A stretch of 43,823 bases of DNA from Lentisphaerae bacterium RIFOXYC12_FULL_60_16. GTDB lineage: Bacteria; Verrucomicrobiota; Kiritimatiellia; UBA8416; YA12-FULL-60-10. Location of the stretch: the NCBI GenBank assembly GCA_001803315.1, contig MHBQ01000066.1, forward strand, positions 14,634-58,456, read 5' to 3'. Positions 1-8,577 of this stretch are shown in pieces. Below the pieces are notes generated by a model. The model saw only the letters and a program-made list of their open reading frames with translations, searched no databases and was not told where the DNA came from. The translations under genes and the position numbers were made by a program. Position 1 is the stretch's first letter; each line of letters begins with the position of its first letter.

Positions 1-717
1 GGCATTGGTTATGTGGTGGGGGTTCCCTTGATCGATGCCTTGACGACGGAATTCAATGCGGTCCGGGGGACCGGTGGGGGGGCGGACGATCCGCTCATCC
101 GTGAGGCGGCGCGCCGGATTATATCCCGTGCCGTCCGTTTTGTCCTGGCCGTCTCGGTGCCGGCCGGGCTGGCCTTTATCTTCCTCGCTGACCCGGTTGT
201 CCGCCTGTTGGCGGGACCGGCCTTTGCCCCTACGGCCGGCCTGCTGCCCTGGACGGCTGCGATTCCCGGGTTTCTCCTGACGAACCTGTTGCTGGCACGC
301 CTGTTGTTGGCGGATGGCCGTTCCGGATCCGTGGGTGTGGTATCCATGGCCGGCGGGCTGGTCGCGCTGGGGTTGTGCCTGCCGTGGGTTGACCGGTTCG
401 GCGCACGCGGTGCCTTGGCGGCGGTCACTGTTGGATTGGCCCTGACTTCAGGCGGCATGGGCTGGCAGGCGAAGTTGTCCCGCTGGTTGCATCCGGGGGA
501 ATTACGGGTGGCGCGGATGATTGCCGGAACGTTCCTGATGGCCGTGGTGTTTGCGGTTCTAGGTTGGTGTGCAGCGTTGCCCATGGTGCGGCTGGCGTTG
601 GCGTGTGGTGTGACGGTCGTGGTGTTGATCGGTTCCGGATGGGTCCGGCTGGCGGATTTTCCGAAGGCCGACCATGCCGCCTTCCGGCCGGGACCCGAGG
701 GGGTGGCTGATGCATGA
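1..717 (+). CDS. Polysaccharide flippase, MurJ/Wzx-like (C-terminal part)
   Basis: The frame is open at the window's left edge, so only the last 238 codons are present and the true start lies outside. The visible part has a short cytoplasmic-type stretch with acidic and Arg residues (about residues 15-40) and then at least five hydrophobic segments separated by short polar loops. This is the usual C-terminal architecture of the MVF/MOP flippases that move lipid-linked sugars across the inner membrane. Segments such as 'PWTAAIPGFLLTNLLLARLL' resemble the late helices of that superfamily. The stop overlaps the start of the next gene by 8 bp, so the two are probably co-translated. With the GT2 and GT-C-like genes downstream this fits a surface-glycan assembly operon. 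MurJ cannot be told from an O-antigen or EPS flippase without the N-terminus. Confidence 0.6.
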   Translation, partial: GIGYVVGVPLIDALTTEFNAVRGTGGGADDPLIREAARRIISRAVRFVLAVSVPAGLAFIFLADPVVRLLAGPAFAPTAGLLPWTAAIPGFLLTNLLLARLLLADGRSGSVGVVSMAGGLVALGLCLPWVDRFGARGALAAVTVGLALTSGGMGWQAKLSRWLHPGELRVARMIAGTFLMAVVFAVLGWCAALPMVRLALACGVTVVVLIGSGWVRLADFPKADHAAFRPGPEGVADA

Positions 718-2782
718 GGGACTGGTGGCCTTGTTGGTGGCGGTTCGCATCGTGGTGCCCGGATGGTTGTGGACCGGTCCGTCCTGTGACCGGAGCGGAT
801 CAACCCCTCCCCGGGCAGATTGGTTGACGACCGCCGGCCGGGCGATTGCGCTGGGGCTGATGCTCAACCTGCTACCCGCCTTGTGCGTGGCTCAATACGG
901 GGCTTGGACCCCGGTGGTGGACTGGGTCCTGTGGTGCCTGGTCGTATTGGCGGGCCTGGTGCGAAGCCGTGGGCGTTTCACCCGCCGGTATGCAGCCGGT
1001 GCCGGATATGCGATCGTATGGGTGGCGCTGGTCACGGGGGTGATCCTGGCGCGGCCTCCCCGGTCGGAGTGGTTTGCGGGAGGATGGGATCCCGGGTTGT
1101 ATCAGAATGAGGCGGCTGCCATTGCCCGGGCGGACGGATTTGTACCGCGTACGGACAGTGTATACGCCCGCTTGACGGCTGAAGAGCGGCCGTTGTTCGG
1201 CTACCAGGTGTTTCCGGCTGTGCCGGTCGACCGGCACAGCGGTGCCATTGGGTTTTATTTCTTCCAATTGACCCCGATGTGCGGCGCCTGGATGGTCCGC
1301 CTGGGCGGGCTCGACCTGTTATCGCGCATGAACCAGGTGCTGGCGCTTGTCGGGTTGCCGGTGGTGGCGGCGCTTGCCGGGCTGCTCGGGCTGGCCGGTT
1401 GGCGACGGGTGGCCGTGGTGGCGGCCTGGCTGGTTTCCCCCCTCTGGTGGTACCACCAGGCCATTCCGACGTCGGAGATGCTGCACCTGGTCCTGCTGGT
1501 TGGTGCGATGGTGTCCTATCTGGAAGCCGAACGGAACGGCCGGCGTTACCCGGTGGAAGCCGCGTTGCTGCTGATGGCGGGTGGAATCAATCATTTCGGG
1601 TTTCCACCGCTGGCCGCCATGATGCTGGTGGTGTCCGCTGTGGCCGAGTCGGTGGCGCAACGGCCGGGACGGGTGGGTCGTCTGCTGACCTGCATGATGG
1701 CGTTGGCGTGCGGGCTGGCCTGGGATCTGATATTTTCGCCGGTTACCATCCAGATGCTGGAGGTCAAGGATGGGGTTCTGCCCCTGGTGCTGCTGCCCTT
1801 TATCGGCTTCCTGGTGACCGGATATGTGGTCAGTCGTCGTGGTGTTTATCCACGTCTGGTTGTCCCGGGTGTCACCCTGGTTCGTTGGGGCGCGATGGTG
1901 GTGGGCGTCCTGGTGATCGGCCTGTCGGTGGGATTGTCGTTTTCGTTCATTGAACCGACCCTGCTACGGATAACCGGGCGGCTTCCGCTGGTCGGGGAAT
2001 GGGTGTTTCGTTTCAGCCGGTTTGTTCCGTTTCACCGGGCCGCGTGGTTTGTGCTGCTGGGGGTGGGGACCTTGTTCCTGGTGCATGACCGTTCAGCGGG
2101 AATGAGCCGGGTAAGGGTTGTGGCGACGGCCCTGGCCGGTGTGGTGGCGTTGTTGTTCCTCAATCCCGGCATCGCGCCGATTTATCCATGGGCCTTTCGC
2201 CGGTATATCGTGTTTCTACTGCCGTTGATGGCCGTGGTGGCCGGCGCAGGCTTGACCCTGCCGGTCAGGATGCCCCGGATGCCGGCGTGGACGGGCCGGC
2301 CCCTCGGGGTGTTGTTGATGACGGCGTTGTGCCTGGTTGGAGGCAAGGCCAGCCGCCGGGCGGCCCGTGTGGGGGATTATGTCGGACTTCGGGAGGTACT
2401 GTCCGTCCTGAATGAAAAAATTCCACTGGGGGCCATGGTGGTCGCCGATGATCCGGGGACCGGTACGCCCCTGCTGCTGTTACACGGGCGTGATGTTTTT
2501 GAGGGAAGCCGGTTGTGGAAGAGCAGGGACCCTGAATACCAGGCCCGCTATGTGGCGGTCTTGCGCCGGTTGCAAGCCGGCCGGCGGATACTCTGGTTGA
2601 CCAGCACGGATCACGGCATGAACCTGTATCCGTCACTGGTCGGGTCGGTGAGCCCCTGGATGGAACCGGTCACGGGGGTGTATCGCACCGTCATTCACAG
2701 CCCCAACGCTGATGAATTTGCCATGCGCGAACATGCCCGGCAATTCCAGTTGTATGTTTGGGATGAGCCGGACATGCCGTGA
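710..2782 (+). CDS. Large integral membrane protein, GT-C-like glycosyltransferase
   Basis: A 690-residue polytopic protein with roughly 12-13 hydrophobic helices followed by a soluble C-terminal domain (about residues 560-690). The first periplasmic loop is rich in acidic and aromatic residues (GGWDPGLYQNEA near residue 125), the place where GT-C glycosyltransferases of the PMT/ArnT type carry their catalytic Asp/Glu. It should therefore use polyprenyl-phosphate-sugar donors at the periplasmic face, but that is inference from topology. I chose the ATG at 710 because it overlaps the upstream stop and follows GAGG at 697-700; an upstream ATG at 674 in the same frame has no comparable ribosome site. 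The GT2 gene downstream could make the polyprenyl-linked donor. No family-specific signature is certain, and a ligase-like or sugar-transporting membrane protein remains possible. Confidence 0.6.
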   Translation: MHEGLVALLVAVRIVVPGWLWTGPSCDRSGSTPPRADWLTTAGRAIALGLMLNLLPALCVAQYGAWTPVVDWVLWCLVVLAGLVRSRGRFTRRYAAGAGYAIVWVALVTGVILARPPRSEWFAGGWDPGLYQNEAAAIARADGFVPRTDSVYARLTAEERPLFGYQVFPAVPVDRHSGAIGFYFFQLTPMCGAWMVRLGGLDLLSRMNQVLALVGLPVVAALAGLLGLAGWRRVAVVAAWLVSPLWWYHQAIPTSEMLHLVLLVGAMVSYLEAERNGRRYPVEAALLLMAGGINHFGFPPLAAMMLVVSAVAESVAQRPGRVGRLLTCMMALACGLAWDLIFSPVTIQMLEVKDGVLPLVLLPFIGFLVTGYVVSRRGVYPRLVVPGVTLVRWGAMVVGVLVIGLSVGLSFSFIEPTLLRITGRLPLVGEWVFRFSRFVPFHRAAWFVLLGVGTLFLVHDRSAGMSRVRVVATALAGVVALLFLNPGIAPIYPWAFRRYIVFLLPLMAVVAGAGLTLPVRMPRMPAWTGRPLGVLLMTALCLVGGKASRRAARVGDYVGLREVLSVLNEKIPLGAMVVADDPGTGTPLLLLHGRDVFEGSRLWKSRDPEYQARYVAVLRRLQAGRRILWLTSTDHGMNLYPSLVGSVSPWMEPVTGVYRTVIHSPNADEFAMREHARQFQLYVWDEPDMP

Positions 2783-2825
2783 TATGGTGTGGACGAATGA
2801 AGCTGGATTGGAATAGGGTACCGAC

Positions 2826-3599
2826 ATGGCGATCGATGAATCTCCGAGAATGAAACCCCGGCTTCCGGACCGGACCATGATCCTTATTCCTGCGTTCAAC
2901 GAAGAGGGTTGTATCCGGGAGTTGCTGGCGGAAGTGCGACAGGCATGTCCAGGCATTGAGGTTGTGGTGGTCAATGATGGATCATCCGATCAAACCGTTC
3001 GTCAGGCTCGGTCCGGTGGGGCCACGGTCTTGGATTTGCCATGCAATGTCGGGGTTGGTGGGGCGGTGCAGGCGGGTTTTCAATATGCCGTTGACCGGGG
3101 GTATGATCGTGTGGTCCGGATTGACGGGGATGGCCAGCATCCGCCGGCCGGCATTCCGCGCCTGATTGCCGCGATGGATGCCGATCGTTCCGATCTGGTG
3201 ATCGGGAGCCGGTTCGGGAGTGAGGCGGCGTGTATCAGCACCCGCTTTCGTTACCTGGGGGTTCGGACGCTGGCGTTGTTCCTCAGTATGATTTGTCGCC
3301 GCCGCATTACCGATCCGACGTCGGGGTTCTGGCTGATCCGACGCCCCTTGCTGGACTATTTTGCCCGGTATTACCCGGCCGATTATCCGGAACCCGAGGC
3401 CGTGGCGCTGCTGCGGCGGCAGGGGTATCAGTTCAGCGAGACACCGGTTCCGTTTCGTCCGCGTACGACGGGCCGATCCTCCATCCGGGCCTGGGGAACG
3501 TTTTATTACGTGTTCAAGGTGGGCCTGGCGCTGGTCGTGGATCGCCTGCGGCCCGTTGATGAACGGTATTCACGCAAGCTGTTGGCGGGGCCGGAATGA
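2826..3599 (+). CDS. Glycosyltransferase family 2, DPM1/polyprenyl-phosphate sugar synthase-like
   Basis: A 257-residue GT-A fold enzyme. Residues 18-28 (MILIPAFNEEG) form the first strand and nucleotide-binding turn. VVVVNDGSSDQT (about residues 47-58) binds the nucleotide, and the metal-binding DGDGQHPP motif lies near residues 99-106. The spacing and 'NVGVGGAVQAGFQYA' match the DPM1/DPG-synthase branch, which transfers a sugar from an NDP-sugar to polyprenyl phosphate on the cytoplasmic side. There is no C-terminal membrane anchor pair, so it is probably peripheral. It overlaps the next gene in an ATGA arrangement (start at 3596), and that gene begins with a DUF2304-like module, a usual neighbour of this GT2 group. 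Which sugar it transfers cannot be read from the sequence. Confidence 0.85.
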   Translation: MAIDESPRMKPRLPDRTMILIPAFNEEGCIRELLAEVRQACPGIEVVVVNDGSSDQTVRQARSGGATVLDLPCNVGVGGAVQAGFQYAVDRGYDRVVRIDGDGQHPPAGIPRLIAAMDADRSDLVIGSRFGSEAACISTRFRYLGVRTLALFLSMICRRRITDPTSGFWLIRRPLLDYFARYYPADYPEPEAVALLRRQGYQFSETPVPFRPRTTGRSSIRAWGTFYYVFKVGLALVVDRLRPVDERYSRKLLAGPE

Positions 3600-5926
3600 A
3601 CTTATCGCATAGCATCGATTCCCTGTTGTTCTTCGTATCGCAGTGGGCCGGTGTCGCCCTGCCGCGCATTCTGGCGGCCTTGCTGGGGCTGATCATCTGC
3701 ATCCTGGTGCTGGTCCGGTTGTGGGAACAGCGATCGCATTATGTGAATGTGTTCATCTGGGGGTTGTTGGGCGTGTTGCTGGTGGGGATGTCGTTGGACA
3801 CGCGAATCCTGCACGGGCTTGGTGCCACCTCGTTCCTGGTCCGGATCCGGTTGCTGATCGGGTTTATGAGTGTGGGGGTCTTGCTGATCACCCTGGAGTC
3901 CATCCGGCGGTACCGGTTACAGGAACGGTATGCCCTGGTCTGGGTGGCGACCGCTGCGGTCATCCTGGCGAGTGTCTGTTGGCCGCGTGCGTTGGCGGTC
4001 GTCGCGTCGGTGTTTGGGTTGGAATATGTGACGGCCGTGGTGGTCGTGTTCCTGGTATTCATGATCCTGGCGGCGTTTCATGTGTCGCTGGCCTTATCGT
4101 CTTTTCAGGATGATCGGAAGCAACTGGCCCAGCGGTGTTCCCTGTTGGAGGCGCGTTTAAGGGATCTGGAGCGGGGATGGAAGGCGGCCGGGCTTCCACA
4201 ACCGCCGTCCGAACCGGTTACGGAAGCGCCCGTTCCGGCGGCGGGTTTCCGACGCCCGGAACGGGCGTTGGTCCGGTTGTTGCGGGGGACCCAGTTGGCG
4301 GCGCCCCTGTTAATCGTGGCCACGTTGTTGGGCGCCCTGGTGGTGGGATGGCTGGCCCCCGGCGTGATGGTGGGGGACGAGGTCACCCATTACCATATCC
4401 TGACCCACCAGGCGGAAGTCTTGCCGACGCCCACGTATATGGCTTCCATCCCGAACGGTTGGGGAGAGCCGGAACTCCGGCGTTATCCGCATCCTCATTT
4501 GTGGCATTACCTGGGTGCCATGATATACCGCTGGGTTCCGTCGGCACGGGCCATCCAGTTCTATCATCTGCTGTTTCTGGCCCAGCTTCTTTTTGTTTCG
4601 TTCCTGCTGGCGCGTGACCGGGGCGGGGTTGAGAACCGTTCGGCGTTCCTGTATGTTCTGGCGCTGGCCACCATGCCGGCCCTGCTGATGTTCGGGATCT
4701 TGTTGTACCAGGATGTGCCGGTGACCGCCCAACTGGTTACGGCGTTCTACTTGATCACCCGGCGCCGCCCATTCTGGGCCACGGTGGCGATGATGGTGGC
4801 GCTGGGGATGAAGGTATCGGCCTTTGTCATGGTGCCGCCGTTCCTGGCGATGCTGGCCATGGTTGCCTGGAAATCTCCGGCGGGATCGTGTCCGGGAGCG
4901 TCGGGTGGATGGTTACGGGTGGTCCGGACGACCGGATGGACCCTGTTGAGCGGCTTGTTGATGCTGTCGGTCATGGGAGGAATACAGTGGTCATTAAAGC
5001 ATTATACCCAAGGCGCCTATTATCCGTTTGAGCAACTCTCCCGACGTGTGGCCAACCTGTCGCAACCGAACGAGACTCCGCCGGTTGCGCCCGTGCCGGA
5101 AAAGCCGGCCCCGAGTGTGAAATCGGCGGTTCCTGGTCAGGCTGCACCCCTTGCGATAACCGTGCGGGATGCCTATATTGAAGCCAATCATCCAGGCGAT
5201 CTGCGCGATTGGAGGAACTGGCTGATTTACGGTGGTGTGATCATCTGGCCTTGCCTGGTGTTGGGGCTTGCGGGCTGGTGTACCGGACTGCGGAAGGCGG
5301 GGGGTACACCGGTGGGGTCTGCCTGGCCGTTGTGGGTTGGGCTCTGGTATTGTGCCGGGACGGCGTTTCAATTGTGGACGGCGCCCGATGCCCGCTTCTT
5401 TCTGCCGGGAATCCCTTTCCTCCTGCTGCCCTTTGTAGAACATGCCAGCCGTCTTCCAAGATTCAAGCTGCTGGTCTCGTTGCTGGCGGCGGTGGCTATT
5501 CTCCAAAGTGTTCGCGTTCTGGATATGACCTACCAGCTTCGCCGGGTATCGCCCGCCCTTCAGGCGGCCATCACGTATCTTAAACAAAAACCAGTCGAAC
5601 CGTTCCGGGTATTCATGTATCCGGAAGGCCATTACCGGTTGTTCCCCTGCCAGCATGAATGGTATCTGGGGTATAACCTCCGCAACTTCTGGAGAGCGGA
5701 CAATACGCTTCGGATACGCTATCTGCAACGGTTCAAGATCGGGGCGATTGTCGTCAAGAAACGGTTGGTCGCGGAAGCGGACTCCAACTACACCAATCTC
5801 GGGATATATCCGGTCCGGTTTGTCCGTGACATTGACGCCGATCCGCGGTTCGAGAAGCTGTTCGACAATCCGGAAGTCGCCATTTACCAGGTTCCGGAAG
5901 CGGCAACCGCCGGCGTGTCCGACTGA
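3596..5926 (+). CDS. Fusion of DUF2304-like module and GT-C-like membrane glycosyltransferase
   Basis: A 776-residue membrane protein that appears to join two normally separate proteins. Residues about 15-195 hold four hydrophobic helices, then 'RYRLQERYALVW' between helices, and end in a short coiled coil (QLAQRCSLLEARLRDLE). This is the layout of DUF2304 proteins, which usually stand alone next to DPM1-like GT2 genes. After a Pro-rich linker (about 200-220), residues 225-776 form a polytopic body with a first loop containing VGDEVTHYH, the acidic pair expected in GT-C enzymes, and a soluble C-terminal domain with PEGHYRLFPC. The 4-bp ATGA overlap with the GT2 gene implies translational coupling. 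I infer that GT2 makes a polyprenyl-P-sugar which this protein flips or presents and then transfers. The fusion rests on pattern recognition and needs a domain search. Confidence 0.7.
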   Translation: MNLSHSIDSLLFFVSQWAGVALPRILAALLGLIICILVLVRLWEQRSHYVNVFIWGLLGVLLVGMSLDTRILHGLGATSFLVRIRLLIGFMSVGVLLITLESIRRYRLQERYALVWVATAAVILASVCWPRALAVVASVFGLEYVTAVVVVFLVFMILAAFHVSLALSSFQDDRKQLAQRCSLLEARLRDLERGWKAAGLPQPPSEPVTEAPVPAAGFRRPERALVRLLRGTQLAAPLLIVATLLGALVVGWLAPGVMVGDEVTHYHILTHQAEVLPTPTYMASIPNGWGEPELRRYPHPHLWHYLGAMIYRWVPSARAIQFYHLLFLAQLLFVSFLLARDRGGVENRSAFLYVLALATMPALLMFGILLYQDVPVTAQLVTAFYLITRRRPFWATVAMMVALGMKVSAFVMVPPFLAMLAMVAWKSPAGSCPGASGGWLRVVRTTGWTLLSGLLMLSVMGGIQWSLKHYTQGAYYPFEQLSRRVANLSQPNETPPVAPVPEKPAPSVKSAVPGQAAPLAITVRDAYIEANHPGDLRDWRNWLIYGGVIIWPCLVLGLAGWCTGLRKAGGTPVGSAWPLWVGLWYCAGTAFQLWTAPDARFFLPGIPFLLLPFVEHASRLPRFKLLVSLLAAVAILQSVRVLDMTYQLRRVSPALQAAITYLKQKPVEPFRVFMYPEGHYRLFPCQHEWYLGYNLRNFWRADNTLRIRYLQRFKIGAIVVKKRLVAEADSNYTNLGIYPVRFVRDIDADPRFEKLFDNPEVAIYQVPEAATAGVSD

Positions 5927-5941
5927 AAACCGGCGAGGCGT

Positions 5942-7363
5942 CTACAGCTGGACTTCGCGGTTTTCCGCCAACGGTGGAGCCGGGGATGTCTCAACCACGC
6001 GCAGGGAACGCCATCGCCCGGTCCGGTAACGCAGCCAGAATGTGGCCCCCAATCCCACCACCAGCAGGACCACCACGATCCAGGTGGTGCGGGGCCCAAC
6101 CTCCAGGAACCGGATCATGACCAGGGCGGTCAGGGCAAATACCCAATGCGCGGCGACGGAGATGACCATGGTCCAGAAGGTGTCGCCGGCGCCCCGCAAC
6201 GCGCCGCCGAACACGATGCCGATCGAGTCGGCGAACACGTACATGCTCATCCACCGGATCATGAAAACGGCCAGGGGGACCACCTCGTCGAATCCCTGCG
6301 CCGGGCCGGCAGGCCGGAACAGGCGGACCAGCGGTTCGGGAAACAGACAGAAGGTCATGAAGGCAAAGCTGGTGTAGATGGCCGCCAGTTTCAGCCCGGA
6401 GCGGGTGACCTGATGGGCCCTGTCGGGATCGCGAGCACCCATGTAACGGCCGACCAGGCTGGTAACGCCGATCCCGATGCCGAGCAGTGGGACGAACGCC
6501 ACCAGATCCCAGTTGAACGTGATGGTGATGGCGGCTGCCACGGCTACGCCGTATGAATGGAAGCAGAGCACCAGCACGTCAAACGCCAGCATGTTGAGGA
6601 AGAATTCGATGCCGCTCGGCGTGCCAAGGCGCAGGAGCTGGGACATCAGCGTGCGGTCATAGTGTTGGTTTCGGGTTGTGCCATACGCGATGCGGCAGGT
6701 TGGACCGGTGTACCGGATGGCCAGGACCAGCAACCCGGCGAAACTGCCGATCAGGGTGCCAATGGCCGCCCCGCGCATGCCCAGGGCGGGGAACCCCATC
6801 GCGCCGAATATCAGCAGGTAATTGGCGATGATGTTGACCGTCATGGCAATGGCGGCGGAAAGCATGACGATCCGGGTCCGGCCGATCCCGCTGAAGAAGG
6901 AACTCAGGCAGTTCCGGAGGAGACCCAGGATCGTGCCGGCCATCAGCAGGTTGAAATAATCGGTTTGAAGGTGGAGCTGGCGTTCCGGGATGCGGGTGAT
7001 CTGGAATAAGGCATGGCCTGCCGGTATGCACAGCAGGATCACCGGGTAGGCGACGATGGTGATGAGCAGGGTCTGGGTGATGATGCCGGCGCACCGTTGT
7101 GGCTGGCGGGCTCCCAGGTGTTGGGCTACCAGCGCGTTGGCGTAACCGGTAAGTCCCATGAAGAAGGTGGTGAACATGAAACAGGTCAGTCCACCGCCCA
7201 TGGCGGCGCTCATGTATTCGGGCCCCAGCCGGGAAAGGAACAGGCGGTCGGTGAACATCATCAGGGTTTCGCAGGCATGGGAAACCACCATCGGGAAGGC
7301 GATGGCCAGTAATTCCAAAGTTCCGCCCGGCGGGCGGGCCGATATATGACGGTCGGGAGGCAT
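5942..7363 (-). CDS. MATE family efflux transporter
   Basis: A 473-residue protein with about 12 hydrophobic segments in two similar halves, as in MATE (NorM/DinF-type) antiporters that expel cationic drugs or metabolites using Na+ or H+. Typical features are the first helix 'ELLAIAFPMVVSHACETLMMFTD', the 'GPEYMSAAMGG' turn, and the second-half equivalents 'LRLGTPSGIEFFLN' and 'GGALRGAGDTFWTMV'. I placed the start at the ATG at 7363, 5 bp past the rnhC stop, because the longer in-frame version adds 50 Arg/Pro-rich residues that look non-native and lie inside rnhC. The ribosome site is weak. It is co-oriented with rnhC and probably transcribed with it. The substrate is unknown. It converges on the GT-C-like gene with only 15 bp between the two stops. 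Confidence 0.88.
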   Translation of the reverse strand: MPPDRHISARPPGGTLELLAIAFPMVVSHACETLMMFTDRLFLSRLGPEYMSAAMGGGLTCFMFTTFFMGLTGYANALVAQHLGARQPQRCAGIITQTLLITIVAYPVILLCIPAGHALFQITRIPERQLHLQTDYFNLLMAGTILGLLRNCLSSFFSGIGRTRIVMLSAAIAMTVNIIANYLLIFGAMGFPALGMRGAAIGTLIGSFAGLLVLAIRYTGPTCRIAYGTTRNQHYDRTLMSQLLRLGTPSGIEFFLNMLAFDVLVLCFHSYGVAVAAAITITFNWDLVAFVPLLGIGIGVTSLVGRYMGARDPDRAHQVTRSGLKLAAIYTSFAFMTFCLFPEPLVRLFRPAGPAQGFDEVVPLAVFMIRWMSMYVFADSIGIVFGGALRGAGDTFWTMVISVAAHWVFALTALVMIRFLEVGPRTTWIVVVLLVVGLGATFWLRYRTGRWRSLRVVETSPAPPLAENREVQL

Positions 7364-7368
7364 GGCGG

Positions 7369-8391
7369 TCAATCCGTAGCGGGAGTCTTGGGTGGACCTT
7401 TCCGGAACCGCTCCCGATTCACGGGACGTGACATTGCCTGACCCTCGGGGCCCAGACTGGCGCGGGATGATCCGGCGGCGGCGAGGACTTCGTCGGCTGT
7501 CTTGAAATGGCACTTGGCCGTCTGGAGCAGGATGGCGGGCGTCTTGGCACGCACCAGGGATACGGCCGCTTCGCGGACACCGGAGGAGGCGCCTTTGGGG
7601 AAAGCATGGCCGGGATGGGTGGTGCGCATTTCGGACAAGGCGTTCAGGAATGCTTCACGGGCCAGGATGGAGGCGGCGGCAACCGCAAGGTCCGATTCTG
7701 CACGGTGCCGCTGAACCAGTTCAATCTGGCGGCCTTTCTTCATGAGTGCACGTTCCACCTGGCGGGCGTCACCGAACTGGTCGGATATGGCCCGCGGGCA
7801 ATCCGGTATGGCTTCCAGGAGATTTTCGATGGCGCGGGCATGTGCCCAGGAGAGCATCGCGTTTACGCTGCGCATTTTCGCATACAACCGGTTATAGGAT
7901 TCGGGGCCGATCCGAATCAGGGCGAACCGGCGTCCCAGCAGCTTGCGCAGTTCACGGCCGACGTGCCGGGCCTTGTCATCGCTGGTGATGCGTTTGCTGT
8001 CCTTGACATCCAGTTTGCGCATGGCGTCGGCCAGCGTGGGATCCACATAGGCGGCGGCAATGACCAGCGGGCCGAAGAAATCCCCCTTGCCGCTTTCGTC
8101 AATGCCCATGTGCGGTTGGATGGCTTCCGGGTTGAGGACGTCTTCATAACCAACGGCCACCTGTCCCAGTACCATCGGTTCAAGAATGAATTGTACAAAA
8201 TCCTCGGCGCCCTTGCCCTGTACCAGGCAGGTGCCTTTCCGGTAAACGCATATCCGGACGTCATCGGTTTCAACCGCTGCCAGGGTGTATTCCACAGGGA
8301 CCGGCCGGTAATTGCCCTGACGCAGTATCCCCACCAGGGTCAGCTGTTGTTCGGGTGAAAGCTTGATTGAAAATGAATTGCGCTTGTCCAT
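7369..8391 (-). CDS. rnhC: Ribonuclease HIII
   Basis: A 340-residue protein. Residues about 1-85 match the N-terminal TBP-like substrate-binding domain of RNase HIII (LSPEQQLTLVGILRQGNY, then a Lys-rich 'YRKGTCLVQGKG'). The catalytic type 2 RNase H domain begins at GIDESGKGDFFGPLV (about residue 96), with the Asp-Glu pair of the DEDD site; a third acidic residue lies in VKDSKRI, and 'AISDQFG' supplies the fourth. The enzyme removes RNA from RNA/DNA hybrids. DESGKGD, rather than the DEAGRG of RNase HII, separates HIII from HII. About 20 Pro/Lys/Arg-rich residues trail the domain. The MATE gene starts 5 bp after its stop, so the two likely form an operon. It diverges from the exopolysaccharide export operon across a 186-bp gap. 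Confidence 0.93.
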   Translation of the reverse strand: MDKRNSFSIKLSPEQQLTLVGILRQGNYRPVPVEYTLAAVETDDVRICVYRKGTCLVQGKGAEDFVQFILEPMVLGQVAVGYEDVLNPEAIQPHMGIDESGKGDFFGPLVIAAAYVDPTLADAMRKLDVKDSKRITSDDKARHVGRELRKLLGRRFALIRIGPESYNRLYAKMRSVNAMLSWAHARAIENLLEAIPDCPRAISDQFGDARQVERALMKKGRQIELVQRHRAESDLAVAAASILAREAFLNALSEMRTTHPGHAFPKGASSGVREAAVSLVRAKTPAILLQTAKCHFKTADEVLAAAGSSRASLGPEGQAMSRPVNRERFRKGPPKTPATD

Positions 8392-8484
8392 GGGCGATGA
8401 CGTTACCAGAGCCGGTTATCCTGATGCAATCGACAAGCGATCCGTTGAATATTTTAACGGATGTGAAAAAGGGGGTTTATGAGA

Positions 8485-8514
8485 TTGACCATGGGGATGT
8501 TTTTGGGGTAAAAG
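8485..8514 (+). promoter_or_regulatory. Possible sigma-70-type promoter of the EPS export operon
   Basis: TTGACC at 8485-8490 is followed 18 bp later by TAAAAG at 8509-8514, about 65 bp before the start of the outer-membrane barrel gene. The -35 hexamer is a 5/6 match and the -10 is weaker. The surrounding DNA (8440-8530) is clearly AT-richer than the window, as expected for a promoter. No other gene starts between here and 8578. Confidence 0.35.
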
Positions 8515-8577
8515 AAACAGTTATTGTTCGTGATAATAGCTTCGGCGCAGAGGTTTCTATTCGGGATGGAGGACGGC

